This document shows positions 9,594 through 18,639 of a DNA stretch of 64,000 nt, one piece after another. A program made the translations under genes and the position numbers. The stretch's first letter is position 1. Each line of letters begins with the position of its first letter. Source of the stretch: Actinomycetes bacterium (GTDB lineage: Bacteria > Actinomycetota > Actinomycetes > Actinomycetales > Actinomycetaceae). Where the stretch lies: positions 75,475-139,474 of the forward strand of contig JAEWEQ010000028.1 of NCBI GenBank assembly GCA_023389315.1, in the 5' to 3' direction. The notes beneath the pieces were generated by a model. The model did not search any database, was not told the DNA's origin, and saw nothing but the letters and a program-made list of their open reading frames with translations.

Positions 9594-10523
9594 CTACGCC
9601 GTTGCTTGCGGGCGGCCCGCCCCGTCCTCGCTGGCCGGGAGGGTAGCCAGTTCGGAGGGTAGCTCACCTTTAATGAAGGGACGCAGCGCTTTCCAAGTGA
9701 TCCAGGAAAGTAGCAGCACGGCCGGTACCCCTAGCAGTAGGCGCACGATTCCCAGGGCCACCACCTGATTGGTGTACCACAGGGGCGCTTGGGTGGCTAG
9801 ACGCAGCACAAACAGGGCTGCCCACATCCAGGTCAGTTGTAAACCGACGCCCGCTAACTGCAAGTTGGCGGGGCGCCTCCACCATTTCGCAGGAAGCTCG
9901 GTCAGCAATCCCAGTAGCCAAGAAACCAGCGGGGTCCTTAGCGCCAACGTGAGCAGCAGTGCAGCGGCCCAAACCAGGTTTACAACCAGGCCCCACGCGA
10001 AGAAATCACGCGCCTGGCCGGACCGCAGCACCCACACCGCGGAAATCGCGATACCTAACACGCCGCTGAGGGCGTAGCGCAAAGGTTCGCGTTGCAGCAG
10101 TCGTACACCCACCAGTGCGGCTACGAAAGCCAGCGACGCCCACAGTGAGTATTGGGCCGAATGTGTAGTTACGTAGACCACGATAAATGCCACCGCAGGG
10201 ATGGTGGTTTCCGCCAGGCCTCGCCATCCGCCAACGGCTTGGGCGACGTCAAATTTGTCTTGGTGGAGCTGTTCGACGCGTTTGTTCTCCAGCAGGGGTT
10301 TGAGTTGGCTGGTGAAGTCATCGTTTGCGAGGTCGGTCGCAGCGCTGGCAGCAGTCGCGTCGCTGGTAGCAGGGGTAGTGGTGGCAGCAGGTGTCGAACT
10401 GGCGGGCGTGGACCGGGCCGGTTCGGCGCTGCTGGGTGCGCAGAGAGCCGGCTGCGCGCCGCTGGGCATGGAGGGTGCCGGTTCTTGCGGGAGGGCAGAG
10501 TCTTCCGGTTTGCGCTCAGGCAT
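9594..10523 (-). CDS. DUF3159 membrane protein (Rv2693c-like)
   Basis: Membrane protein of unknown function, conserved beside the TrkA pair in actinobacteria. The first 95 residues are low-complexity Ala/Pro/Ser/Thr-rich and hydrophilic; the rest holds about six hydrophobic segments. I place the start at ATG 10523 because AAGGA lies 7 nt before it. An in-frame ATG at 10529 sits directly against that site and is less likely. It overlaps the end of the OB-fold gene by 8 nt, so translational coupling is expected. The family is often annotated as an intracellular septation-like protein, but that role is not shown. Confidence 0.82.
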   Translation of the reverse strand: MPERKPEDSALPQEPAPSMPSGAQPALCAPSSAEPARSTPASSTPAATTTPATSDATAASAATDLANDDFTSQLKPLLENKRVEQLHQDKFDVAQAVGGWRGLAETTIPAVAFIVVYVTTHSAQYSLWASLAFVAALVGVRLLQREPLRYALSGVLGIAISAVWVLRSGQARDFFAWGLVVNLVWAAALLLTLALRTPLVSWLLGLLTELPAKWWRRPANLQLAGVGLQLTWMWAALFVLRLATQAPLWYTNQVVALGIVRLLLGVPAVLLLSWITWKALRPFIKGELPSELATLPASEDGAGRPQATA

Positions 10524-10824
10524 CGTCATTTCCTTTACTCTGGGCAGTTCTCACCAACCGGTAGCGTGGATTCAACATGGTGGCTCGCCCCTGGCGCATA
10601 GCCACCACCGCTTGAACACGAATGTCATCGCCCACGTTTACCCCCGGCACCTGGGTTCTGCCCATCCAGGTGACAAGTAAAGTTCCAGTGGCGTCACGCA
10701 GATGCGCCACCACCTGCGGGCTGGCCTGTGGAGCCGGGTAAGTGAGAGCCACTACGGTAGCTTCAACGCAGGCCAGCTGGCGGGCACTCAAGTCCCTAAC
10801 GGCAGTGGGCTCCAGTAAATCCAC
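10516..10824 (-). CDS. Small OB-fold nucleic-acid-binding protein (Rv2694c-like)
   Basis: A 102-residue protein whose beta-rich pattern (VEATVVALTY ... VVAHLRDATGTLLVTWMGR ... VGDDIRVQAVV ... MLNPRYRLV) fits a single OB-fold, as in the RecG-wedge-like proteins found at this locus in other actinobacteria. Start is GTG at 10824, only 6 nt after the DUF3710 stop, so its ribosome site lies inside that gene. Nucleic-acid binding is inferred from the fold. Confidence 0.8.
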   Translation of the reverse strand: MDLLEPTAVRDLSARQLACVEATVVALTYPAPQASPQVVAHLRDATGTLLVTWMGRTQVPGVNVGDDIRVQAVVAMRQGRATMLNPRYRLVRTAQSKGNDDA

Positions 10825-10830
10825 GCAGAC

Positions 10831-11517
10831 TCACTTGAGTTGGTCCAGCAAGTCCTGCGGGATGGTCAGGGGCAGCGAAGTGTGGGGCGGATAGGGTGAC
10901 TGGTCGCGGAATACCACCAGTTGGTCTATCACCTGGCTGACCTGTTTGAAGGCTTCTTCTTCGCTGGCGGCCGGCCCCTGGATGTCACCGCGCAGGATCC
11001 AGCGTGGCCCCTGGACCCCAAACACCCGGGTGTTGAAAGTGACGGCGCGCCCGTCCGGGAGGTGTCCGGCTATCACGGCGTGAATCTCGGTTCCCCAGCG
11101 CCCCTTGCGTTCACGGATCTTCGCCTTCTGCTCGGTCAGTGCGGCCATAGTTTTGGCACGCAATTCATCCCAACTATCCCCTGACTTCGGTGCGGAAAAC
11201 ACGATCAGTCGCACCACCGAAGATCCCACCACGACGTTTAAACCGTGCACGCTCTTACCATCGGGACCAAGATCGGGTTGGATTTGGATGCCCTCAATAG
11301 CGGGTATGCGCAGTGCCCCAAAATCTAAGTAGCCTTCATCAGTGGACTTCTCGCTGGCGTCCCACGGGCCGTACTCGTCGCTAGGTACGCTGGTGACAGC
11401 GTCAGCTGCCACGTCCTCGTCCTGCTCAGCTCCGGTGGCAGCTAGGTACTCGCGCACCGCTTCGATGCCGTCTGTCTCTTGCCTCGCGGTCTCTTTATTG
11501 CGTCTAAACCAAGCCAT
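10831..11517 (-). CDS. DUF3710 protein (Rv2696c-like)
   Basis: A 228-residue soluble protein of unknown function. It opens with MAWFRRNKE, typical of the family, then an acidic 40-residue linker, then the conserved domain (DFGALRIPAIEGIQIQ ... GRWGTEIHAVI ... GVQGPRWILRGDIQG). First gene of a three-gene operon with the OB-fold and DUF3159 genes. In most relatives dut lies directly upstream; here only 75 bp separate it from DUF4193, so dut is absent. Confidence 0.85.
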   Translation of the reverse strand: MAWFRRNKETARQETDGIEAVREYLAATGAEQDEDVAADAVTSVPSDEYGPWDASEKSTDEGYLDFGALRIPAIEGIQIQPDLGPDGKSVHGLNVVVGSSVVRLIVFSAPKSGDSWDELRAKTMAALTEQKAKIRERKGRWGTEIHAVIAGHLPDGRAVTFNTRVFGVQGPRWILRGDIQGPAASEEEAFKQVSQVIDQLVVFRDQSPYPPHTSLPLTIPQDLLDQLK

Positions 11518-11592
11518 GATGCCATTGTCTCACTGTTTTGCAGGTAGGCGAATCGGCCGCCCCGGCACTGCTGCCACCTACACTGTTGCTAA

Positions 11593-11892
11593 CTACTCCG
11601 AGCACTCCGCGCACACCGGCATGCCGTTTTCTTCGTATGCCAGCTGCGAGCGGTGGTGCACCAGGAAGCACTCTGAGCAGGTGAATTCGTCGTCTTGGCG
11701 CGGCACCACCCGCACCGTTAGTTCTTCGTTGGATAGGTCCGCCCCGGGCAGTTCGAAGTCTTCGGCGACTTCGTTTTCGTCCTCGTCGACGGCATTGGAA
11801 CCGGCGTCGTGGCGGCGACCTTTGAGTTCTTCTAGGGAGTCTTCCGACACCTCATCGTCGTTCTTGCGGGGAGCATCGTAGTCGGTTGCCAT
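11593..11892 (-). CDS. DUF4193 zinc-ribbon protein
   Basis: A 99-residue acidic protein with a C-terminal zinc ribbon: CSECF and CAECSE give two CxxC pairs separated by about 18 residues. The N-terminal MATDYDAPRK followed by an acidic, disordered stretch is typical of the actinobacterial DUF4193 family (Rv2699c-like). GAGGTG lies 6 nt before the ATG. Function unknown; high expression and a link to RNA polymerase or ribosome have been suggested only by analogy with other small zinc ribbons. Divergent from sepH. Confidence 0.88.
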   Translation of the reverse strand: MATDYDAPRKNDDEVSEDSLEELKGRRHDAGSNAVDEDENEVAEDFELPGADLSNEELTVRVVPRQDDEFTCSECFLVHHRSQLAYEENGMPVCAECSE

Positions 11893-12076
11893 GGGGACAC
11901 CTCGTTTCGTGACGGACTGCTTAGCGGCGGCGCGAGGCCACTGAAAACATTTAACCTCTGCGCCGGGATATTAGCATTAAATGCCTGTCAATGGTAATAC
12001 AGCCAGATATTACCCTTACAATGGCATGATAGTAGCCCTACTCGGGGGATCTGACCGCAGCTCGATTGGAGTCTCA

Positions 12077-13453
12077 ATGATTGAACTAGCCCTTCTCGGC
12101 TCGCACGCAGATGGAACCCAATTGGTATTCACTGACCCCGACGGAAAACGCTACCTCGTGGATATCGACGATGACCTCAAGGCCGCCATTCGGCGCCAGT
12201 CGTTGTCGGCCGAAGTACTACCCCCTCCCGGTCGCCGCCTGGCGCCCCGTGAGATTCAGCGCCTGTTGCGTGCCGGGATGGAGCCAGAAGAGATCGCTTC
12301 CGCCTACGAGATTGAACTCGAACGCATCAACCGCTACACCACCCCAGTGCAGCTGGAGAAGAACTTCGTCATCTCCCGCGCGTTGGAAGCCCCTATCTCC
12401 AGTGATTCGGGAGCCCCGCGGCTCGGGGAGCTGGTGGTTGATCGTTTGGCCACCCGAGGAGTGGACGCCGCTTCCCTGTCGTGGTCCGCTAGACGCGAGG
12501 ACGGGCTCCCCTGGGAGCTGCATTTGAACTTTGCCCAGGCGGCGCGCCAGCTGCACGCCCATTGGGAAATTTCGGAGTCGGGTAAGCTGCAGCGGGCTTT
12601 GGATGACGAGGCGCGTTGGTTGACCGAAACCACCTCCCCGGCGGCACCGCCGGTCAGCACGTTGGTGACCTCCGCGCCCGCCACCGTAGGCCAGGCGCAG
12701 TCCGACGAGAGCGTGGAGGCGCTTCTGGATGAGCTGAGCGCGGCGCGGGGGCGGCGTCAGGGATTAGATTCCGAGGACGATCAGCCGCCTTTGCGCATGG
12801 ATGCGGCCCGTCAGCGCAGCGAGGGTGGTAAACCGGAGTTTAAACCCACCTCAGCGCTGCGGTTCGTGCGTTATTCGCGTGGTGACAAGTCAGCTGCCTG
12901 CCTCACTTCCGGGGCAGAAAATACCGGAGGCAATTCGGCCACTGCCGACTCAGGCGTGACGGCTACGCCAGGTGATTCAGCCGCAGGCACACGCGGGTCT
13001 GCATCGCCTGCAGCGCACTCAGCGGTCGGCTCAAGCGCTAACCCTGACGAAGCTAGCCGCCGCGCCGGTCCCGCCGCGGCGGAGAGCGCGGACAGTAGCA
13101 GCCCTTACGCTGGATTCCCGAGTGGAAATGTCGCCGACCCGGGCAATGCCGCTAACCAGGCAGATGTCAGTCAGAATGCTTTAACGGCCGAAGATGACAC
13201 AAACGATACGGCTGCCGCGGGAGCGGATACTGCTTCTACTTTCCCCTCGGGCGAGGCCGCGGGGACCGGACCGTGGGAAGGCGCCGATAGCGGCGACACT
13301 GACGCAGGCGTACTGCCAGGCCTTGGTGACCTCCCCGAGGACCGGTCCGCGAAAGCGGCTGGGGAGTCAGTGGGGCGACGCTCCAAGCGCGCCAAACGAC
13401 GCTCAGTGCCAGCCTGGGATGAGATTATTTTCGGCTCCCGCTCCGACCAGTAA
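12077..13453 (+). CDS. sepH: Cell-division protein SepH
   Basis: Actinobacterial regulator that binds FtsZ and stimulates its assembly at division sites. The conserved N-terminal domain (IELALLGSHADGTQLVF ... DLKAAIR ... LAPREIQRLLRAGMEPEEIA) includes a helix-turn-helix-like segment. A long Ala/Ser/Gly-rich disordered middle of about 280 residues follows, and the conserved C-terminal tip reads SVPAWDEIIFGSR. I chose ATG 12077 because GGAG lies 6 nt upstream and the conserved domain begins there; an in-frame upstream ATG at 11981 would add 32 unrelated residues. Neighbouring DUF4193 and the phosphodiesterase gene match Streptomyces order. Confidence 0.93.
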   Translation: MIELALLGSHADGTQLVFTDPDGKRYLVDIDDDLKAAIRRQSLSAEVLPPPGRRLAPREIQRLLRAGMEPEEIASAYEIELERINRYTTPVQLEKNFVISRALEAPISSDSGAPRLGELVVDRLATRGVDAASLSWSARREDGLPWELHLNFAQAARQLHAHWEISESGKLQRALDDEARWLTETTSPAAPPVSTLVTSAPATVGQAQSDESVEALLDELSAARGRRQGLDSEDDQPPLRMDAARQRSEGGKPEFKPTSALRFVRYSRGDKSAACLTSGAENTGGNSATADSGVTATPGDSAAGTRGSASPAAHSAVGSSANPDEASRRAGPAAAESADSSSPYAGFPSGNVADPGNAANQADVSQNALTAEDDTNDTAAAGADTASTFPSGEAAGTGPWEGADSGDTDAGVLPGLGDLPEDRSAKAAGESVGRRSKRAKRRSVPAWDEIIFGSRSDQ

Positions 13454-13476
13454 GGGCTTTAGATTACCTGGTGGCG

Positions 13477-14823
13477 CTAAGCGATCCGGCCGGTGACAAT
13501 AGCGCGTTCAGTGTTGGTAAGGGACCCGTGCACCCCCGGCAGGGCCAAGGTGGTGGCCCGCTGGGTGCGTGAGTCCCCCACCGTCCAATCCTGCGCCATG
13601 AACGCCACCGCTGCACCCACGTCGCCATTTCCAGGGCCGGGGCCAAAGTAGGCAGGCAACTGCGCCGCCGGCACGATGAAGGCTCGCTCCCCCAAGTATT
13701 CACGCCAACGCTCTACTACCGCCTGCGATTGCCCGTCCTGGGGGTGGATATGCGGGGCCCGTCCCTCTCCGGCGAGGATGCGTACGCCCTCGCGAAGCTG
13801 CGGGATTTGCGCGATGTCCAACCGTCGGCTCGGCTCCGAATTAACCATCCCGTGGTCGGCAGTAACGATCACCGCTGTGCCTGCGCCTACCCGCGCAGCC
13901 AATTGCGATAGGGCCTGGTCGACTTCTTCTAAAGCCTCCAGCCAGGCTTGTGACCCAACGCCCTCACCGTGACCCGCATGGTCCAAGCCGTGCCAGTACA
14001 AATACACTAAATCGGCCCCTGCTCGACTGGCTTCCACTGCGGCGTCCACTCGCGCTTGTAAACTGTCCGCGCTGAGATATTGCGCCCCGCGCAAAGCCGC
14101 CTGTGTAAGGCCCGACGCCACGAACCGGGTGGCATTTACCGCTACCGTTTCAATGCCGACCGCTGTGGCACGCTCAAACAGGGTGTCCACGCGTTGACGC
14201 TCGCGCCCTGGCAGTTGTGCACCCGCAAATGACAGCAGATCCACGGCGGAATCGCCCTGGGCGATCGACCACCCCACCATGCGGGTGGCACCCGGTAAAG
14301 CCGAAGTGGTGAAAGCGGTGATCGCTGCCGCGGTGGTTGATGGGACGATGGTTTTCGCCGCCACCAGGTCACTGCGGCGTTGGCGCAAGAATGGCAGGTA
14401 TGCGGCGTAATCGGCAACCGCTTGGGCACCGAAACCGTCAATCATCACCACCACGGCGCGGCGAGTGTCTGTCAGTTGCAGGCGCTCAGCGGTGTATTCG
14501 CGACGCGCCGGCCAGGAAGCCGGGCCGCCAGCTCCCAGCCGCCGGGAAGCCGGGCCACTCGCCCGCGCTTGCTGGCCGTGGCTGTCCCCCGCCACCAAGT
14601 AGTGCGGACACCAGGTATCCACCTCTACGCCCTTTTGCCCGCCCAGGTGGCCCAGTACGGTGGGTAATAAGTCAGCGAGGAACACGTCCTCGGGCTGGAA
14701 CCGATCAATCCAACCCGGCAAGTTAGCAGCCGGTATTTGCCCACCGGGGACTGCCACCTGGGAAAGCGCTGGCACGTCCTCGTCCCCGGTGCTGAACTGG
14801 GGTGGCTGTGAGGGGCAATCCAT
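13477..14823 (-). CDS. Alkaline-phosphatase-superfamily (type I phosphodiesterase/NPP) hydrolase
   Basis: Predicted metal-dependent phosphodiesterase or phosphatase. Motifs: VVVMIDGFG (first metal Asp), PSTTAAAITAF (nucleophile Thr/Ser region), YWHGLDHAGHGEG (Asp/His metal ligands) and VIVTADHGMVN (Asp-His pair). I start at ATG 14823, with GGAGG 5 nt upstream; the frame is open further up but with no ribosome site. No signal peptide is seen, so a cytoplasmic location is likely. It converges on sepH and is divergent from parC with 57 bp between starts. Substrate unknown. Confidence 0.88.
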   Translation of the reverse strand: MDCPSQPPQFSTGDEDVPALSQVAVPGGQIPAANLPGWIDRFQPEDVFLADLLPTVLGHLGGQKGVEVDTWCPHYLVAGDSHGQQARASGPASRRLGAGGPASWPARREYTAERLQLTDTRRAVVVMIDGFGAQAVADYAAYLPFLRQRRSDLVAAKTIVPSTTAAAITAFTTSALPGATRMVGWSIAQGDSAVDLLSFAGAQLPGRERQRVDTLFERATAVGIETVAVNATRFVASGLTQAALRGAQYLSADSLQARVDAAVEASRAGADLVYLYWHGLDHAGHGEGVGSQAWLEALEEVDQALSQLAARVGAGTAVIVTADHGMVNSEPSRRLDIAQIPQLREGVRILAGEGRAPHIHPQDGQSQAVVERWREYLGERAFIVPAAQLPAYFGPGPGNGDVGAAVAFMAQDWTVGDSRTQRATTLALPGVHGSLTNTERAIVTGRIA

Positions 14824-14880
14824 GGGGTCCTCCGGCGTGGAAACTCGGTGCTGTGCGGGCTTTTTGGAACAATGGTAGGC

Positions 14881-17307
14881 ATGTCCAAAACAAGTGCCCC
14901 GCCCGTAGCTGATCATATCGTCGAAATCGACGTCTCCGACGAGATGCGCAGCTCCTTCCTAGAGTACGCGTATTCAGTGATCTACGCCCGCGCCCTGCCG
15001 GACGCGCGCGATGGCTGCAAACCGGTGCAGCGACGCATCTTGTACCAAATGTCACGCATGGGACTGCGCCCGGACCGCGGCCACGTGAAATCCCAAAGCG
15101 TGGTGGGTGAAGTGATGGGTAAGCTGCACCCCCACGGTGACGCGGCGATTTATGATGCGCTGGTGCGCTTGGCACAACCGTTCAACCTCCGGGTGCCGCT
15201 GGTGGACGGGCACGGCAACTTCGGCTCCCTCGACGATGGTCCCGCCGCTGCCCGCTACACGGAGGTCCGCTTGGCCCCCGCCGCTATGGATATGGTGGCG
15301 GATTTGGACGAGGACGTGGTGGACTTCATCCCCAACTACGACGGGCGCACCACTCAACCCGAGGTCCTACCCGCCGGCTACCCGCAGCTGCTGGTCAATG
15401 GGGCTTCCGGAATCGCGGTGGGCATGGCCACCAATATTGCTCCCCACAACCTGGGTGAAGTCGTGCAGGCCACCTGCCACCTGTTGGACCACCCGCAAGC
15501 CACCAACGAAGACTTGATGCGCTTCATCCCCGGCCCGGATTTGCCCGAGGGCGGTGTGATCGTCGGCCTGGAGGGCGTGCGAGAAGCTTACGAAACCGGA
15601 CGCGGTACCTTCCGCATGCGGGCGCGAGTGAATGTGGAGCGCGTCAGCGCCCGCAAACAAGGCATCGTGATCACCGAACTGCCCTACCTAGTGGGGCCCG
15701 AACGGGTGATTGAACGCATCAAGGAAGCCGTTAATTCGAAGCGCTTGCAGGGTATCTCCAACGTCACTAACCTCACCGACCGGCACCACGGGGTCCGCCT
15801 GGTGGTGGAAGTGAAGAACGGGTTCAACCCCGAAGCGGTCATCGCGCAACTGTACCGTTTCACCCCACTGGAGGACACTTTCTCGGTAAACGCGGTGGCG
15901 CTGGTAGATGGTAGACCTCAGACCCTGAGTTTGCGCCGCATGCTGGAGGTGTATTTAGAACACCGCACCTCAGTGGTACGCCGCCGCTGCGAATTCCGCT
16001 TGGCGCGCGCCCAGGAGGCCTTGCACTTGGTGGAGGGCCTGCTGATCGCAGTGCTAGATATTGACGACGTAATCGCGGTGATTCGCTCCTCCGAGGACGT
16101 TGACACCGCCCGCTCGCGCCTAATGTTGGCGTTCGACTTGTCGACCGAGCAGGCGGACCACATTTTGTCCTTGCGCCTGCGACGCCTCACCAAGTTCTCG
16201 CGCTTGGAGTTGGAACGCGAACGCGATGAACTGACCCGCACCATTGAACAGCTCACCGAAATCCTGTCTTCGGCAGCCGCGCTGCGTTCGGCGGTGCGCG
16301 GGGAGCTGATGGAGGTCAGTGCCCGCCTGGCCACTCCCCGCCGCACCCTACTGCTGAATGTGGATCCGCAGCAAGTCAGCGCAAAGACGGTTTCGGCAGC
16401 GGTGCCGCTAGAGATCCCCGATGAGCCGGTCACGGTGATGCTCACCAGTTCGGGGGCGCTGCTGCGCCTAGATGGTGAGGAGCCGGTAATTCCCACCGAC
16501 CAGCGCGGGGTATGGGATACTTTCTGCGCGCAGTTGCCCTCCACCGCCCGGGGACAGGTTGCGTTAGTGGACGAGGACGGGGTGGCGCACCGGGTGGATG
16601 TGGTGGCCTTGCCGTCAGTGCCGCGTGCCGCGCAGAACCCGTCTTTGGCGGCCGCCATCGACGTGGGGCATTTGCTGGGTTCGAAGATCAAACCGGTGGG
16701 GCTGATCCCCTTGGAGGGCGAGGATGTCAGTGGCTTGGTCACTGCCCAGGGCGTAGTCAAGCGCGTGCGCACGGACTTCCCCAAGACCGATAGTTTCGAG
16801 GTCATTTCCCTAGCTGACGGGGATCGGGTGGTATTTGCCGGCCCGTGTCCCGATGAAGCAGACATGGTGATGATCTCTCAGTCAGCCCAATTGCTGCGCA
16901 CCGCTGCCAGTAAGGTACGCCCACAGGGGCGCACCGCCCAAGGCGTCGCCGGCATGGCACTGCCCGATGGGGGCCGTATCATTGCCGCAGCCTTCCCCAC
17001 TCAACCGGGTGCACACGTGGTTACGGTGGCGTCACCCTCGGCGGATCAAGAGGATCTGTTCGGGGCCGATCAGTCATCGGTTAAGGTCACCGCTTTGGAG
17101 GCGTTCCCCATGAAGGGGCGGGCTGGCATGGGCGTGCGCTGTCACCGCTTCTTGAAGGGCGAAGCAGCGTTGACCATGGCGGCGGTTACCGCGGCGGAGC
17201 CGATTGCGTGTTCGGACACGGGTGCGGCGGTGAAACTACCTGCGGTGGATCAGCGCCGGGATGGGTCGGGACAGCCGGTGACACGGCGGATCGCCGCCCT
17301 GTCCTAG
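14881..17307 (+). CDS. parC: DNA topoisomerase IV subunit A
   Basis: Breaks and rejoins DNA to separate daughter chromosomes, working with ParE encoded nearby. The 808-residue protein has the catalytic Tyr in AARYTEVRL, the winged-helix region with KLHPHGDAAIYDA, and a C-terminal beta-pinwheel. No GyrA box (QRRGGKG) is visible, which supports ParC over GyrA. In the quinolone region the residue matching E. coli GyrA Ser83 is Ala. I chose ATG 14881 because a CATAAT-like box (AACAAT, 14868-14873) sits 7 nt before it and the SD signal is weak; ATG 14872 is an alternative. Context beside parE and rpoD matches Streptomyces. Confidence 0.93.
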   Translation: MSKTSAPPVADHIVEIDVSDEMRSSFLEYAYSVIYARALPDARDGCKPVQRRILYQMSRMGLRPDRGHVKSQSVVGEVMGKLHPHGDAAIYDALVRLAQPFNLRVPLVDGHGNFGSLDDGPAAARYTEVRLAPAAMDMVADLDEDVVDFIPNYDGRTTQPEVLPAGYPQLLVNGASGIAVGMATNIAPHNLGEVVQATCHLLDHPQATNEDLMRFIPGPDLPEGGVIVGLEGVREAYETGRGTFRMRARVNVERVSARKQGIVITELPYLVGPERVIERIKEAVNSKRLQGISNVTNLTDRHHGVRLVVEVKNGFNPEAVIAQLYRFTPLEDTFSVNAVALVDGRPQTLSLRRMLEVYLEHRTSVVRRRCEFRLARAQEALHLVEGLLIAVLDIDDVIAVIRSSEDVDTARSRLMLAFDLSTEQADHILSLRLRRLTKFSRLELERERDELTRTIEQLTEILSSAAALRSAVRGELMEVSARLATPRRTLLLNVDPQQVSAKTVSAAVPLEIPDEPVTVMLTSSGALLRLDGEEPVIPTDQRGVWDTFCAQLPSTARGQVALVDEDGVAHRVDVVALPSVPRAAQNPSLAAAIDVGHLLGSKIKPVGLIPLEGEDVSGLVTAQGVVKRVRTDFPKTDSFEVISLADGDRVVFAGPCPDEADMVMISQSAQLLRTAASKVRPQGRTAQGVAGMALPDGGRIIAAAFPTQPGAHVVTVASPSADQEDLFGADQSSVKVTALEAFPMKGRAGMGVRCHRFLKGEAALTMAAVTAAEPIACSDTGAAVKLPAVDQRRDGSGQPVTRRIAALS

Positions 17308-17462
17308 CGGCGAAGGCGCGGCTGGCCGCGGCAGTTTAGGCGGTGGCCGCGGCAGGCTGCGTTATCGCAATGAGTAGATACGCAACACTGCTGCTAGGGC
17401 GCGTGTGCCAGAGGAACCAACGCCAGTGCGGCTGGCGAGCGGCGAAAGCCCGGGCGTTCCCC
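17308..17462. repeat. Intergenic region with short GC-rich direct repeat
   Basis: TGGCCGCGGCAG occurs at 17323-17334 and 17344-17355, a 21-bp period, just after the parC stop. Each copy contains the palindrome GCCGCGGC and could form small hairpins. Nothing gene-like is visible. Confidence 0.45.
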
Positions 17463-18458
17463 CTACACCTGCAGGGCGTAGACACGGGTGGTGCCCACGG
17501 TGTCGAAGCCGAGGGCTTCGTAAACGCTTAACGCTTGGGAGTTGTTGGCGGAGGAAACACCCGCGCTGGTGGCTTCCATACCGTCTTGGAACTGGGCGCG
17601 CATACTACGGGCGATCAGTGCCCGAGCGGCGCGACCGCCCTCGCGATATCCGGGTAGCACCGCCAACATGTCGATGGTGCCTTCGCGCCACCCCAGCACC
17701 GACCAGTCCTGGTAATATTTCGAAGCCATCACGAACCCCACCGGCCGCAGCCGGTCACCGGAACGATCCACGGCGACGAAGGACCAGTCAGGATTAAAGT
17801 CATCGCGCCCCGCCAACCAAGTTTCCAAGGAGATCGGCACCTGTGCTTGGTGTTCGCGGCGAATCTGGTTCGCCACCGCCAGGATGCTCTCTTCCTCCAG
17901 GTCCTCCCACGACTCCAAGGTGAGGAAGCGCGGCAACCCGTTTTCCGGTTCGGTGTCGGTGAGGAAAACGCGCAGGTCGTAAAAGGTTCGCTCCCAGTGG
18001 TAGCCCAGTGCCCGCAGGTGGCCTTCTAAATCCGCATGCCCCTGCTCCACATGGAAGCTGATTTGTCGCGACGACAGTTTCGCTCCCGCCAGTAGGTGGC
18101 GAGCTTGCGCGGTCTGCCACGAAACCAGGATCGCGCCGAGGCCGCGTCCGCGCATGATGGGGTCAACGCCCCCTTGGCACACAGCAGTGTTTTCTTGCGA
18201 GGACACAATCCGCACCAATCCGTAGCAGCGCAGTTGGTCGTGCACGAACCCACCAATCAAAGTGCAAGCGCTGGATTGCCGGATGATTTCTTCGATCTCG
18301 GCTTCGGCCGTGCGGTAAGGCAAGGAATCGTGTTTCTCGATGCGATGCAGGAGGTTGGCGAAAGCGGAGGCGTCTTGCGCAGTCAGGAGGCGCCACTCAA
18401 AGCCCCCAACTTGGGAGGGCGGGGCGGGCAACCTCGCAGCTGCGGAAGACTGGTTCAC
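17463..18458 (-). CDS. Two-domain GNAT N-acetyltransferase, copy 1
   Basis: About 331 residues with two tandem GNAT folds. The N-terminal domain carries the acetyl-CoA loop MRGRGLGAILVSW. The C-terminal domain has a degenerate loop (PGYREGGRAARALI) followed by the end motif NNSQALSVYEALGFDTVG. I start at GTG 18458 (VNQSS...), preceded by GAAAGAG. The frame continues to an ATG at 18536, but that stretch contains a perfect palindrome (18494-18508) that looks like regulatory DNA. It resembles mycothiol-synthase-like double GNATs in layout, but the substrate is not known. The next gene is a paralogue. Confidence 0.82.
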   Translation of the reverse strand: MNQSSAAARLPAPPSQVGGFEWRLLTAQDASAFANLLHRIEKHDSLPYRTAEAEIEEIIRQSSACTLIGGFVHDQLRCYGLVRIVSSQENTAVCQGGVDPIMRGRGLGAILVSWQTAQARHLLAGAKLSSRQISFHVEQGHADLEGHLRALGYHWERTFYDLRVFLTDTEPENGLPRFLTLESWEDLEEESILAVANQIRREHQAQVPISLETWLAGRDDFNPDWSFVAVDRSGDRLRPVGFVMASKYYQDWSVLGWREGTIDMLAVLPGYREGGRAARALIARSMRAQFQDGMEATSAGVSSANNSQALSVYEALGFDTVGTTRVYALQV

Positions 18459-18493
18459 GTCACTCTTTCGGTTTCTTTCAAGATACTTTCCTG

Positions 18494-18508
18494 CCGGTAG
18501 CTTACCGG
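18494..18508. promoter_or_regulatory. Palindrome upstream of GNAT copy 1
   Basis: CCGGTA-GCT-TACCGG, perfect 6-bp arms, 36 bp upstream of the preferred GTG start. A candidate operator; no regulator gene is adjacent. Confidence 0.35.
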
Positions 18509-18639
18509 AAACCCCCAGCTGTGGCATCAGTGGCACAAAGCTTTACCTAGCCTGCAACTACGCTTTAACTGCTACTGACGCCCCCGACTGCAATACTGCC
18601 CCGAATCCAGCCAGGTGCGATCTACCGCCCTGGAGCGTC

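Noticed and set aside
9594..10529. ATG 10529 as start of the DUF3159 gene
   Set aside because: The AAGGA site touches that codon; ATG 10523 has correct spacing.
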